Assembly (NCBI RefSeq): GCF_000379665.1
Contig: NZ_KB903359.1
Span: 221,998-285,997, forward strand
Reading direction: 5' to 3'
Length of the DNA: 64,000 nt
DNA from: Butyricimonas synergistica DSM 23225
GTDB lineage: Bacteria > Bacteroidota > Bacteroidia > Bacteroidales > Marinifilaceae
Each line of letters opens with the position of its first letter. The first letter of the stretch is position 1. Both the position numbers and the translations under genes were made by a program. Under the pieces are notes generated by a model. The model saw only the letters and a list, made by a program, of their open reading frames with translations. It made no database searches and was not told where the DNA came from. This document shows, piece after piece, positions 44,992 through 52,650 of this stretch.

Positions 44992-45240
44992 ATGATGTTT
45001 ATTTGGTATATTTTAATCGGTATCGTGGCGGGATGGCTCGCCGGGAAGATTGTACGAGGGGGAGGTATGGGTTTGTTGGTGAACTTGATAGTGGGTATTA
45101 TCGGCGGAGTGCTGGGTGGCTGGCTTTTCGGGGTGATGGGGATTTGGACGACGGGAATTATCGGGAGCCTAGTCACGGCGACGGTGGGAGCTATCGTGTT
45201 GTTAGCCATCGTGTCTTTGCTTAGCAAAAGAAGCTCGTAG
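44992..45240 (+). CDS. GlsB/YeaQ/YmgE-type small membrane protein
   Basis: 82 residues with three hydrophobic glycine-rich helices: IWYILIGIVAGWLAGKIVRG, LVNLIVGIIGGVLGGWLFG, and ATVGAIVLLAIVSLL. This is the transglycosylase-associated/GlsB pattern. Family knowledge: members are stress-induced inner membrane proteins of unclear function. The phospholipase gene starts 4 bp after the stop, so they are co-transcribed. Confidence 0.9.
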   Translation: MMFIWYILIGIVAGWLAGKIVRGGGMGLLVNLIVGIIGGVLGGWLFGVMGIWTTGIIGSLVTATVGAIVLLAIVSLLSKRSS

Positions 45241-45243
45241 GTT

Positions 45244-46137
45244 ATGGGAACGAGGTGGCAAGTGGTAATCCCGGTCTTTCTGTTCTGCTTGTTTTGCCCG
45301 GTGCTTTTGCGGGCGCAGACGGACGAGGAAAAAAAGATACTTCGGGAACGGGAGGAACTCGGTAAAAGTAAGAACGGGGGATCTGTGGCTATCGACGAGA
45401 AAAGTGCTTTGGAATTGTTCGACAATACCCCGAGTTTCGGGATATTCCGGGATAATTACTTTGTCACGGGGATTCCCACGAACCACAAGATCGACAAGAA
45501 CACAGCGGATGCGAAGTTTCAGATTAGCATACGCCAGCGCCTGACAAAAAGTATTCTTCCTTTTAAGACTTTCCTGTACTTGACCTACACGCAGAAATCG
45601 TTTTGGGACATATACGGGAAGTCCAGTCCCTTTTTGGATAATAACTTCAACCCCGGGGTAAGCCTGAGTAAGGTTGTGATATACCGCAACCACTTGATGG
45701 GGATGGCGGTTCTCTCGTTCGAGCACGAGTCGAACGGGCGGGATTCTCTGGCTTCCCGGAGTTGGAATTATATCTCCTTGTCCGGTTCGTGGTTTATTGA
45801 CTACCGTTTTTCCGTGCAGTTGAAGGTATGGGGAGGCTGGGTGGACAAGGAGGGCAACCCCGACCTGTTGAAGTACAAGGGGTACGGGTTCGTCGCTTTC
45901 AATTACCAAAGCGCCAACGAGCGGTGGTGGTGCTCCGCCGTGATTAATCCCCGGCGGCAGTTTATCAATATGAATACCACCTTGGAAGTGAACTTCAAAC
46001 CCAGCCGTGACGCCAACGAATACCTGTTCGTGCAGTTCTACAACGGTTACGCCGAGAATTTGTTGGAATACAACCGCTACGTGTCGATGGTGAGGTTTGG
46101 GATTTGCATTAAGCCCGTTTTACGCAATTATTATTAA
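45244..46137 (+). CDS. pldA: Outer-membrane phospholipase A (OMPLA)
   Basis: 297 residues. Signal peptide (VVIPVFLFCLFCPVLLRAQ), then a 12-strand barrel. The OMPLA core is plain: LYLTYTQKSFWDIYGKSSPF and LSFEHESNGRDSLASRSWNY with the catalytic His-Ser pair in H-E-S-N-G; the Asn partner lies in a later strand (YISLSGSW...). It hydrolyses sn-1 and sn-2 bonds of phospholipids that reach the outer leaflet, normally only when dimerised by Ca2+. Its coupling to a GlsB-type stress gene suggests an envelope-stress role (inference). Confidence 0.9.
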   Translation: MGTRWQVVIPVFLFCLFCPVLLRAQTDEEKKILREREELGKSKNGGSVAIDEKSALELFDNTPSFGIFRDNYFVTGIPTNHKIDKNTADAKFQISIRQRLTKSILPFKTFLYLTYTQKSFWDIYGKSSPFLDNNFNPGVSLSKVVIYRNHLMGMAVLSFEHESNGRDSLASRSWNYISLSGSWFIDYRFSVQLKVWGGWVDKEGNPDLLKYKGYGFVAFNYQSANERWWCSAVINPRRQFINMNTTLEVNFKPSRDANEYLFVQFYNGYAENLLEYNRYVSMVRFGICIKPVLRNYY

Positions 46138-46189
46138 ACTTTAAGCCTTGTTTTCCCGTATAATACCTTGTATTTAAAAGCAATGTATT

Positions 46190-46882
46190 ATGTATAAATT
46201 AATATTAGTCCGGCACGGGGAAAGTGTTTGGAACAAGGAAAACAGGTTCACCGGGTGGATGGATGTCGACTTGAGTGAGAAAGGGGAGCAGGAAGCACGC
46301 CGTGCTGGGGAGTTAATCCGGAAGCACGGCTTGTTGTTTGACGTGGCTTATTCTTCCGTGTTGAAACGTGCTATTCGCACGCTGCATTTGCTGGAAGAGA
46401 CAGCCGACCGGGTGTGGGTCCCGGAGATTCATAACTGGCGTTTGAACGAGCGGCATTACGGGGCATTACAGGGATTAAACAAAGCGGAAACGGCAAAGAA
46501 GTACGGGGACGAGCAAGTGCATATATGGCGAAGGAGTTTTGATGTCACACCTCCTTTGCTGGCGCCGGACGATCCTCGGGGTGCCGTTTTCGAGGATAAG
46601 TACAAGAATATCGATCCTGCCGTCCTCCCGCTGGGCGAGTCGCTGGCGTTGACAATCACGAGGGTTATCCCGTTTTGGCAGGATTATATCGCCCCGTGCC
46701 TGATTGCTGGCAATACCGTTTTGGTCGTGGCGCACGGCAACAGCCTTCGGGCGTTAATCAAGTACTTGGACGGGATCAGCGACGAGGATATCGTTGGTCT
46801 GGAAATTCCGACGGGCGTGCCGCAAGTGTACGAGCTGGACGAGCGGTTGCGCCCGATACGACGGTATTATTTGGAAAGTTAG
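46190..46882 (+). CDS. gpmA: 2,3-bisphosphoglycerate-dependent phosphoglycerate mutase
   Basis: 230 residues. Interconverts 3- and 2-phosphoglycerate. Catalytic [20 protein letters not shown] (phospho-histidine His10), [30 protein letters not shown] and [17 protein letters not shown] with the second histidine. It has the length of the dPGM family. A 15-bp inverted repeat overlaps the stop codon. Confidence 0.97.
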   Translation: MYKLILVRHGESVWNKENRFTGWMDVDLSEKGEQEARRAGELIRKHGLLFDVAYSSVLKRAIRTLHLLEETADRVWVPEIHNWRLNERHYGALQGLNKAETAKKYGDEQVHIWRRSFDVTPPLLAPDDPRGAVFEDKYKNIDPAVLPLGESLALTITRVIPFWQDYIAPCLIAGNTVLVVAHGNSLRALIKYLDGISDEDIVGLEIPTGVPQVYELDERLRPIRRYYLES

Positions 46883-46900
46883 CATTAACTTTCCAAATAA
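46867..46900. repeat. Perfect inverted repeat across the gpmA stop codon
   Basis: Arms 46867-46881 and 46886-46900 (15 bp) are perfectly complementary with a 4-nt loop; the TAG stop is at 46880-46882. No T run follows, so it may stabilise the 3' end and not terminate transcription. Confidence 0.75.
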
Positions 46901-46932
46901 GTCAAAGGTTCATAAAGTCCCGTGATTTTTAT

Positions 46933-46940
46933 TAATTTTG
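46933..46940 (+). promoter_or_regulatory. -7 element of xth
   Basis: TAATTTTG matches TAnnTTTG, 28 bp before the ATG; an attgaaa-type tract lies between. Confidence 0.45.
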
Positions 46941-46967
46941 TATTTTCAATCTTCAATTTTGAATTGC

Positions 46968-47732
46968 ATGAAAATAATAACTTACAATGTCAACGGCTTA
47001 CGGGCAGCCCTATCGAAAGAGTTCACGAAATGGTTGGAAGAGGAACAGCCTGATGTAGTGTGTTTGCAGGAAACGAAGGCGCAACCCGATCAGATTCCGA
47101 CGCTTGAATTCGAGGCGTTGGGATATCGTTCTTATTTCTTTTCAGCCAAGAAGAAAGGGTATAGCGGGGTGGCAATCCTCACGAAGGTGGAACCCGACCA
47201 CGTGGAGTATGGCATGGGAATACCGCTCTATGACGACGAGGGGCGTTTCATTCGTGCCGATTATGGCGACCTGTCTGTTGTCAGTGTGTACCATCCCTCG
47301 GGAACGACCGGGGACGAGCGTCAGGCATTCAAGATGAAATGGCTGGAAGATTTTCAACAGTACGTGAAAGAATTGCATAAAACCCGCCCGAACCTGATTC
47401 TTTGCGGGGATTATAATATCTGCCACCGCCCGATAGATATTCACGACCCGGTGCGTAATGCCACGAACAGCGGTTTCTTGCCGGAAGAACGCGAATGGAT
47501 AGGCGGTTTCATTGATTCCGGCTTTATCGATACTTTCCGTTATTTCCACCCGGAAGAAGCCGGGAAATACACGTGGTGGAGTTACCGTTTCAACGCCCGT
47601 GCCAACAATAAGGGCTGGCGTATCGATTACTGCATGGCAAGCGAAAGCCTCAAGCCCCGCTTAAAAGATGCCTATATCGAACCGGAAGCTCGCCACTCCG
47701 ACCATTGCCCTAACGTGCTGGTGATAGCATAG
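46968..47732 (+). CDS. xth: Exodeoxyribonuclease III
   Basis: 254 residues from ATG 46968 (MKIITYNVNGLRAAL), the normal start. AP endonuclease/3'-5' exonuclease of base-excision repair, EEP fold. Motifs: VVCLQETKAQPDQ (metal-binding Glu), GYSGVAILTK, LILCGDYNICHRPIDIHDP with catalytic Asp/Asn, GFIDTFRYFHPE, YTWWSYRFNARANNKGWRID, and the final RHSDHCPN with the catalytic His. Confidence 0.96.
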   Translation: MKIITYNVNGLRAALSKEFTKWLEEEQPDVVCLQETKAQPDQIPTLEFEALGYRSYFFSAKKKGYSGVAILTKVEPDHVEYGMGIPLYDDEGRFIRADYGDLSVVSVYHPSGTTGDERQAFKMKWLEDFQQYVKELHKTRPNLILCGDYNICHRPIDIHDPVRNATNSGFLPEEREWIGGFIDSGFIDTFRYFHPEEAGKYTWWSYRFNARANNKGWRIDYCMASESLKPRLKDAYIEPEARHSDHCPNVLVIA

Positions 47733-47803
47733 AAAGAACATTATTTTACAAGAATTTCCGTCATCTTTGTAATTGGCAGGGGTGTGTTATTCCGCTTTTT
47801 GGG

Positions 47804-47836
47804 AAAAAGAAAAGAGCCGATTAGAAATCGGCTCTT
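47804..47836 (-). terminator. Intrinsic terminator of the DUF3575-DUF3868 operon
   Basis: An 11-bp perfect stem (47812-47822 with 47826-47836) and a 3-nt loop, followed on the - strand by TTTTCTTTTT. It lies beyond the two 60-nt stem-loops, so these are inside the operon's 3' untranslated region or a separate small RNA. Confidence 0.8.
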
Positions 47837-47842
47837 GGAAAA

Positions 47843-47904
47843 GAATGCCCCCGGTCAAGAAGGTGTATGTGAGGATCGGCGTTTGTTACAACCGGGGGGC
47901 ATTC
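47843..47904 (-). repeat. 60-nt stem-loop element, copy A
   Basis: Outer arms GAATGCCCCCGGT (47843-47855) and ACCGGGGGGCATTC (47891-47904) pair over 13 bp with one bulged G. The ~35-nt loop holds GGTGTATGTG, GGATCGGCGTTTGTTA. The loop is nearly identical in copy B. Confidence 0.85.
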
Positions 47905-47930
47905 GAGGATAGATTGTTAGTGTTTTTAAA

Positions 47931-47989
47931 GAATGCCCCCGGTAAGAGGTGTATGTGGGGATCGGCGTTTGTTATACCGGGGGGCATTC
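47931..47989 (-). repeat. 60-nt stem-loop element, copy B
   Basis: Same element 26 bp further on: arms 47931-47944 and 47975-47989, loop GAGGTGTATGTGGGGATCGG then CGTTTGTTA. Compared with copy A it has a few changes and a deletion of three bases in the loop, while the arms are unchanged. Confidence 0.85.
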
Positions 47990-48011
47990 AGGAATATCTT
48001 CATCTATTCTT

Positions 48012-49199
48012 TTATTTGATTAGTTTATATGTTATCTTGTAATCAACTCGTCGTAGTTTCGGAAAAAATTCTTTCATCATGTACCTGTAAGGTGTTCCGT
48101 TGTTCAAGTCCATGAGTTGTTTCTCTCTTCCCTCGAAAATTCCGACTGTATTAATAATGTAAAGAACTCTATCTTTATCGGGCATCCCGAATTGTGTAAT
48201 CATTTTCTTCAAGCCTGTCCAGTCCTCGGCTACCCAATCCATGTGGTAGAGGTCTTTCCGGAGAGGATACCTGTCGAGCAGGTAGTTGCGCAGTTCCAGC
48301 GTGCGTCCGCGTGACAGCTTCTCGTTCTGCTCGTACGTTCCCTCGGGGGAAGCGTACCCGGTGAGGTAAATGCCCGTTATCTCGTAAGCGGGGTTATTCC
48401 TTATCTCGTCGAGCGTGGCTCTGATCTTGGCAAGTTCCTTGCGGTTGTCCCGGTAGTCCGGTATGATCTGAGTCCGGTTCTGCGGGTAATCCAAGTAGGC
48501 GGAACCTTCCTTGGCGTAGGTTTCTTTTACCTTCTCCCGCACGACGGGGCGTTGCTCTTCTGCTTTACTCGTGTTCGCCACGATTTTCACTTTTGCTCCC
48601 GTGTTCTCCTTCACGATGACCGGGGTAGCCTCTGCTACCGGCACGGGCGTGAATTTGGGTGTCGGGGCAACGATCTGTACCTTTCCTTTTTGTGCGGCAT
48701 CCCATTTGAGGTTCTTTGCCAGCATATTTACTGAGATCAAGCGTTGCTCGATGCCGTCGTAGAAGCTTTCGCGAAGGTTCAACACGGCGTCCTGCATCCA
48801 TGCCTCGTAGGGTACGACCACTTTATAGTTCACTTTTTCCCGCGTGCGCTTATTGACCACGAGGGTCGTGTAAGCCGGGAAGGGATCTACCCCGTTGTTG
48901 AAGTAAAGTGACCGTAGATACGCCTTAGACCGTCTTTTGCCGTTCACGATTACCGATGGTAATTCTTTTACTTCTTTTCCTGCCTCGATCACCGGGGTCA
49001 GCGTGAAAGCCTGATTGCTGCCAACTGTCAACCCGTTCAGATCGAAGTTCATCTCGATGTAAAGACTGTCGCCCTGCTGTTCAAAACGGTTTTGGGTAAT
49101 TCGTATCTCACCCGCATGAACGGTAGTTTGCGCCTTCGCTTCCGTCACGAACAGACCTGCGGTCAATAAAATTATACTGCATATAATTGCCTTTTTCAT
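48012..49199 (-). CDS. DUF3868 protein with OmpA-like C-terminus
   Basis: 395 residues. Signal peptide (AIICSIILLTAGLFVTEAKA). The DUF3868 domain covers about 25-150 (HAGEIRITQNRFEQQGDSLY; INFDL-type strands; NNGVDPFPAYTTLVVNKRTR). A proline/valine-rich linker lies near 175-225, followed by an OmpA-like region (LAKIRATLDEIRNNPAYEIT then IYLTGYASPEGTYEQNEKLS and RGRTLELRNYL), which should bind peptidoglycan. In Bacteroidales this protein usually pairs with DUF3575 and often lies in fimbriae loci. No fimbrillin gene is present here. The DUF3575 gene ends 5 bp upstream. Confidence 0.88.
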   Translation of the reverse strand: MKKAIICSIILLTAGLFVTEAKAQTTVHAGEIRITQNRFEQQGDSLYIEMNFDLNGLTVGSNQAFTLTPVIEAGKEVKELPSVIVNGKRRSKAYLRSLYFNNGVDPFPAYTTLVVNKRTREKVNYKVVVPYEAWMQDAVLNLRESFYDGIEQRLISVNMLAKNLKWDAAQKGKVQIVAPTPKFTPVPVAEATPVIVKENTGAKVKIVANTSKAEEQRPVVREKVKETYAKEGSAYLDYPQNRTQIIPDYRDNRKELAKIRATLDEIRNNPAYEITGIYLTGYASPEGTYEQNEKLSRGRTLELRNYLLDRYPLRKDLYHMDWVAEDWTGLKKMITQFGMPDKDRVLYIINTVGIFEGREKQLMDLNNGTPYRYMMKEFFPKLRRVDYKITYKLIK

Positions 49200-49204
49200 C
49201 TCTC

Positions 49205-49789
49205 TTATTTTATAATGTACACCAGACTAAGCCCTACCTTTGTCGGTCCGATATAGTTTTTCGTGCCTTCTTTTATATGTTTTCCCTTCACTTGGTATTC
49301 ATATTTGTCGTACTCGAACCGGACGTACCCGACGCCGATCGTTGCTTCCAGGTTGAGGCGTTTCCCGATGATCCATTGATAACCGTATGAAATGCCGCCC
49401 CCGTAAAACGAACCCTCGTAGCGATATTTGTCCAACCCTAACATTTTAATTCCCCCTGCGTTGAACTTGCCACCGAGTCCGTGTATCCCGAAGAAATGCC
49501 CGTTGAAGCGTTCACTTCCCCAGTACCGGAATTCCGGTTGAACCAGCCAGTGTTTTATCTTTTTATTATCACCAAAGCTCCATGCGTTATACGTACCGGA
49601 CAGGTCGAAAGTTATCTTTTTCCCTAAAGCGACTTCCACGTCCGCATTGGGGGTGGTGGTCAACCAGTACAAGGTGTTGGTCTTCAAGCTGAAAACCGGT
49701 GCGGCGTAGAATTTCTTCTCCTGTCCGCTGACGTTACCTGTCGAAACAAGCACAATCATTCCCAGCATGAATATCCATTTCCTCATCAT
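49205..49789 (-). CDS. DUF3575 outer-membrane beta-barrel protein
   Basis: 194 residues from ATG complementary to 49787-49789 (49786 also possible). Signal peptide (WIFMLGMIVLVSTGNVSG), then FSLKTNTLYWLTTTPNADVE, typical of DUF3575, and alternating aromatic strands ending in a terminal aromatic/hydrophobic strand (KVGLSLVYIIK). Probably an eight-strand barrel. Operon with the DUF3868/OmpA-like gene; the promoter is 29 bp upstream. Confidence 0.88.
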   Translation of the reverse strand: MMRKWIFMLGMIVLVSTGNVSGQEKKFYAAPVFSLKTNTLYWLTTTPNADVEVALGKKITFDLSGTYNAWSFGDNKKIKHWLVQPEFRYWGSERFNGHFFGIHGLGGKFNAGGIKMLGLDKYRYEGSFYGGGISYGYQWIIGKRLNLEATIGVGYVRFEYDKYEYQVKGKHIKEGTKNYIGPTKVGLSLVYIIK

Positions 49790-49817
49790 AACCCTTTCAC
49801 TTTGTTTTTTGATATTA

Positions 49818-49825
49818 CAAAAGTA
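49818..49825 (-). promoter_or_regulatory. -7 element of the DUF3575-DUF3868 operon
   Basis: The complement reads TACTTTTG (TAnnTTTG), 29 bp before the start codon. Confidence 0.55.
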
Positions 49826-50027
49826 TTCGAAGGGAAGCAAGAAATGGTGACTTTTAGAGTGTATTTACACTTTGAAACGTTTCTATTGAAGTACTCCGTG
49901 TATTTTTTTGATTTGTATTCCGATATTTTTATTAAACGATGAATTGAATTATTTCACTTTTCGCAACTATTTTTCGTGTAGGTTCGTATAACGAGTAATT
50001 TAGTTGTATTATTTAAATACTCAAATC

Positions 50028-50996
50028 ATGACAACTTTCGATTACAATGAAGAATTAATTAAAGCCATGAAAGGTAAACTTCCCGGGGGAGTGAATCTGG
50101 CGAATACATTAATAGATATGTTATATCTCGGTAAAGAAGCCGTTTACCGCAGATTGCGGGGTGAAGTTCCCTTTACCCTCGCCGAGGCTGCCACGATATC
50201 CCAAAAGATGGGGGTGTCGCTCGACAAATTGGTCGGTTCTAATAAAGGTATGAACGCGATATTCGATTTGAATATCATTCATTATAGCGAACCACTGGAA
50301 ACTTATTATTCAATTGTCGATAATTACGTGAAAATTTTTCAAGAGATAAAGGGCGACCCGACGTCGGTATTATGCACGGCGTCGAATATTATCCCGCAGA
50401 CTTTCTACTTGAAATACGAGTTGTTGTCGAAGTTCCGAATGTTCAAATGGTTGTACCAGTTCGAGAAAATCGATATCGAGCATCACTTCGAGGAACTTCA
50501 GATGGTGGATAAATTGCTCGACCGGCAACGGGATTTCGTGAGGGAGTCGCAGGAGTTTAACCGTACCGTATATATATGGGATAGCAAGATCTTTGTCTAT
50601 TTGGTAAATGATATTAAATATTTTGCCCGGACGAACTTAATTTCACAAGAGTATGTTCAGAAATTGAAAAAAGAGTTGATACAGTTGTTGGATGAGCTGG
50701 AAGAAATAGCGGTGCAAGGTGTTTTCAAGACCGGGAAGGAGGTATCCATATATATAGCGAACGTGAATTTCGAGGCTACGTATAGTTATATCGCTACTTC
50801 CGCCTATCGTTTGAGTTTGATTCGCCTGTTTGCGATCAACTCGATCACGTCGCATGACGAGAATGTTTTCCGTAACGTGAAAGAGTGGGTGGACTCGTTG
50901 AGAAAATATTCCGTATTGATCTCTCAAAGCGGAGAAATTCAACGGATCAAATTCTTCAACGAACAGCGCGAAATCATCAACGGGCTGTGCGAGTAG
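50028..50996 (+). CDS. Helix-turn-helix regulator-like protein, paralog 1
   Basis: 322 residues from ATG 50028. Residues ~20-68 form a Cro/C1-like helix-turn-helix (GKEAVYRRLRGEVPFTLAEA then ATISQKMGVSLDKLVGS). The rest is an all-helical domain of about 250 residues that I cannot assign, with the closing motif LISQSGEIQRIKFFNEQREI. The protein at 51629 is a paralog with the same layout and the same closing motif. It is probably a DNA-binding regulator whose C-terminal part senses a ligand or partner. No catalytic motif is visible. It is divergent from the DUF3575-DUF3868 operon, which could be a target. Confidence 0.7.
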   Translation: MTTFDYNEELIKAMKGKLPGGVNLANTLIDMLYLGKEAVYRRLRGEVPFTLAEAATISQKMGVSLDKLVGSNKGMNAIFDLNIIHYSEPLETYYSIVDNYVKIFQEIKGDPTSVLCTASNIIPQTFYLKYELLSKFRMFKWLYQFEKIDIEHHFEELQMVDKLLDRQRDFVRESQEFNRTVYIWDSKIFVYLVNDIKYFARTNLISQEYVQKLKKELIQLLDELEEIAVQGVFKTGKEVSIYIANVNFEATYSYIATSAYRLSLIRLFAINSITSHDENVFRNVKEWVDSLRKYSVLISQSGEIQRIKFFNEQREIINGLCE

Positions 50997-51350
50997 GTAG
51001 ATTCAGCAATCAAAAAATGCGAACAACGTTTGTTGCAAATAATGAAATAGTTAACAATAAATAGAAAAGATGTTTCATAAATCAAATCTGTTTTGACTTA
51101 TATTACAAAAATAGAAAAAACGTATTTGGTTGATACACTGTAATGAGCACTGATTATTGAAGATTATCTTTCATCTTTGTACTGCCGAGAGGGAAGAACG
51201 TCATCCCGGTAGCATTTATTAAAAACAGTGTGCATTGATGAAACAAAATTACAAATAGTATCCAGACCGCATTTGATGTTTCGAACATCGGATGCGGTTT
51301 TGTGATACGAGTCAAATAAATTCTATTTATAAATTTAAAAACTATTGACA
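50997..51350. other. Structured leader region of the HU gene
   Basis: 354 bp, no gene. A near-consensus -7 (CATCTTTG, about 51170-51177) is followed by a bent hairpin (CTGCC...GGTAG, about 51181-51215) and then by a terminator-like stem-loop, all before the HU start codon. Confidence 0.5.
51266..51302 (+). terminator. Terminator-like hairpin in the HU leader
   Basis: Arms 51266-51279 and 51285-51298 pair over 14 bp including two G-T wobbles, with a short loop and TTTT after it. It lies ~50 bp before the HU ATG and ~90 bp after the candidate promoter, so it would either attenuate HU or end a ~125-nt RNA. Confidence 0.6.
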
Positions 51351-51614
51351 ATGAACAAACGAGAATTAATTGAAAAGGTAGCAGAGAAAAACGGAACAAG
51401 TAAAGTAGAAGCTGCTAAGGCTGTAAACGCTGTAATCGGAACTATGGCTGAAACATTGAAGGAAGGCGAGAAAATTTCTTTATTGGAATTGGGTTCTTTC
51501 TCTATCAGAGAACGTAAAGCTCGCAACGGTTACAACCCGAACAGCAAGCAAAACATGACCATTCCGGCGAAGAAGGTTGTGAAATTCTCTATCGGCAAAT
51601 ACTTTTTTGATTAA
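51351..51614 (+). CDS. hup: HU-family DNA-binding protein
   Basis: 87 residues from ATG 51351 (MNKRELIEKVAEKNGTSKVE). The HU/IHF fold is clear: two helices, the conserved GEKISLLELGSFSIRERKAR turn, then NGYNPNSKQNMTIPAKKVVK, where the arm residues NP and the conserved proline of the minor-groove intercalating tip are present, and the final FSIGKYFFD. Nucleoid architectural protein; binds and bends DNA as a dimer. It is encoded between two paralogous helix-turn-helix genes, with the next ATG 14 bp away, so it is co-transcribed with paralog 2. Confidence 0.95.
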   Translation: MNKRELIEKVAEKNGTSKVEAAKAVNAVIGTMAETLKEGEKISLLELGSFSIRERKARNGYNPNSKQNMTIPAKKVVKFSIGKYFFD

Positions 51615-51628
51615 GGAACGGTACCCCG

Positions 51629-52588
51629 ATGAAAAATGCCGTGGTAAATGAACTAATCAGCACGATGCGCGAGATTACTCCCAAAGAGGGGAATCTCGCG
51701 AATATCCTCATGGAGGTATTGTGCATGAGTAAGGAGGCGATTTACCGGAGATTAAGGGGGGAGGTTGCTTTTACGTTCAGTGAAGTAGCGATCATCGCCA
51801 GCCAGATGGGCATATCGTTAGACAAGATTGTCGGTAACAGTATGTCCAGCGGGGCGATGTTCGACCTGAACGTGTTGCACTTTTTGGAGCCGATGGATAA
51901 TTATTACGAGATATTAGTTCGTTACCATAAACTATTCAGATACGTTAAGGCGGATCCAACGACGGAGGTCATTACCTCGTCGAATACCATTCCTTATACA
52001 TTTTACGCCCCTTACGAGAATTTATCTAAATTCCGGATTAGCAGGTGGCTATACCAGAACGAGAAGTTGAGAACACCAACCTCGCTGGCTAACATCGTTA
52101 TCCCGGAAAAACTGGCGAAGGTGCAGAAAGAGCTGCAGGAAGACCTGCGGCTGGTACACAAAACCTGTTTCATTTTGGATCAGGGGGTGTTCGCTTCCTT
52201 TGTCAGAGAAATAAAATATTTTGCAGAATTAGGTCTGGTGACCGCGACCGATGTCGCGAATATGAAAAAAGAGTTGCATCAACTTCTCCGCGAGTTGGAA
52301 TTGGTGTCGGAGAAAGGTTCTTTCCATAACGGGAACCTGTTGTCAGTTTATCTTTCTAACGTCGATTTTGAGGCAACTTACAGTTACGTGGAGAAAAATG
52401 GATATCAGATATGCTTTTTACGTATCTATTCGATCAATTCGATGGATTCGCGTGATGGCAAGGTGTGCAATTACCAGAAAAAATGGATTCATTCGTTGAA
52501 AAGACATTCTACCCTTATATCACAAAGTGGTGAGATACAGCGAATGAATTTCTTTAACGAACAAAAGAAAATTGTGGATACGTTATAA
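51629..52588 (+). CDS. Helix-turn-helix regulator-like protein, paralog 2
   Basis: 319 residues, start ATG 51629. Same architecture as paralog 1: helix-turn-helix SKEAIYRRLRGEVAFTFSEV with AIIASQMGISLDKIVGN, then a long helical domain with LYQNEKL, IKYFAELGLVT, YLSNVDFEATYSYVEKNGY and the closing LISQSGEIQRMNFFNEQKKI. The shared NVDFEATYSY/NVNFEATYSY and LISQSGEIQR motifs suggest a conserved surface or ligand pocket. It probably forms an operon with HU and is followed by a strong terminator. Confidence 0.7.
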   Translation: MKNAVVNELISTMREITPKEGNLANILMEVLCMSKEAIYRRLRGEVAFTFSEVAIIASQMGISLDKIVGNSMSSGAMFDLNVLHFLEPMDNYYEILVRYHKLFRYVKADPTTEVITSSNTIPYTFYAPYENLSKFRISRWLYQNEKLRTPTSLANIVIPEKLAKVQKELQEDLRLVHKTCFILDQGVFASFVREIKYFAELGLVTATDVANMKKELHQLLRELELVSEKGSFHNGNLLSVYLSNVDFEATYSYVEKNGYQICFLRIYSINSMDSRDGKVCNYQKKWIHSLKRHSTLISQSGEIQRMNFFNEQKKIVDTL

Positions 52589-52613
52589 GTGCGCGTGTGA
52601 TTTCTTAAAGGTC

Positions 52614-52650
52614 GAGGTTGTCCGGTGGAGGTCGGACAACCTCTTTTTTT
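52614..52650 (+). terminator. Intrinsic terminator after paralog 2
   Basis: An 11-bp perfect stem (52614-52624 with 52633-52643), an 8-nt loop and seven T. It overlaps the very end of the convergent pirin gene. Confidence 0.85.

Noticed and set aside
47843-47989. Integron attC sites
   Set aside because: The arms lack the inverse-core GTTRRRY-type ends, and no integrase or cassette genes are near.
51180-51302. 6S RNA or another named small RNA in the HU leader
   Set aside because: There is secondary structure but no long central-bubble rod typical of 6S RNA; reported only as a structured leader.
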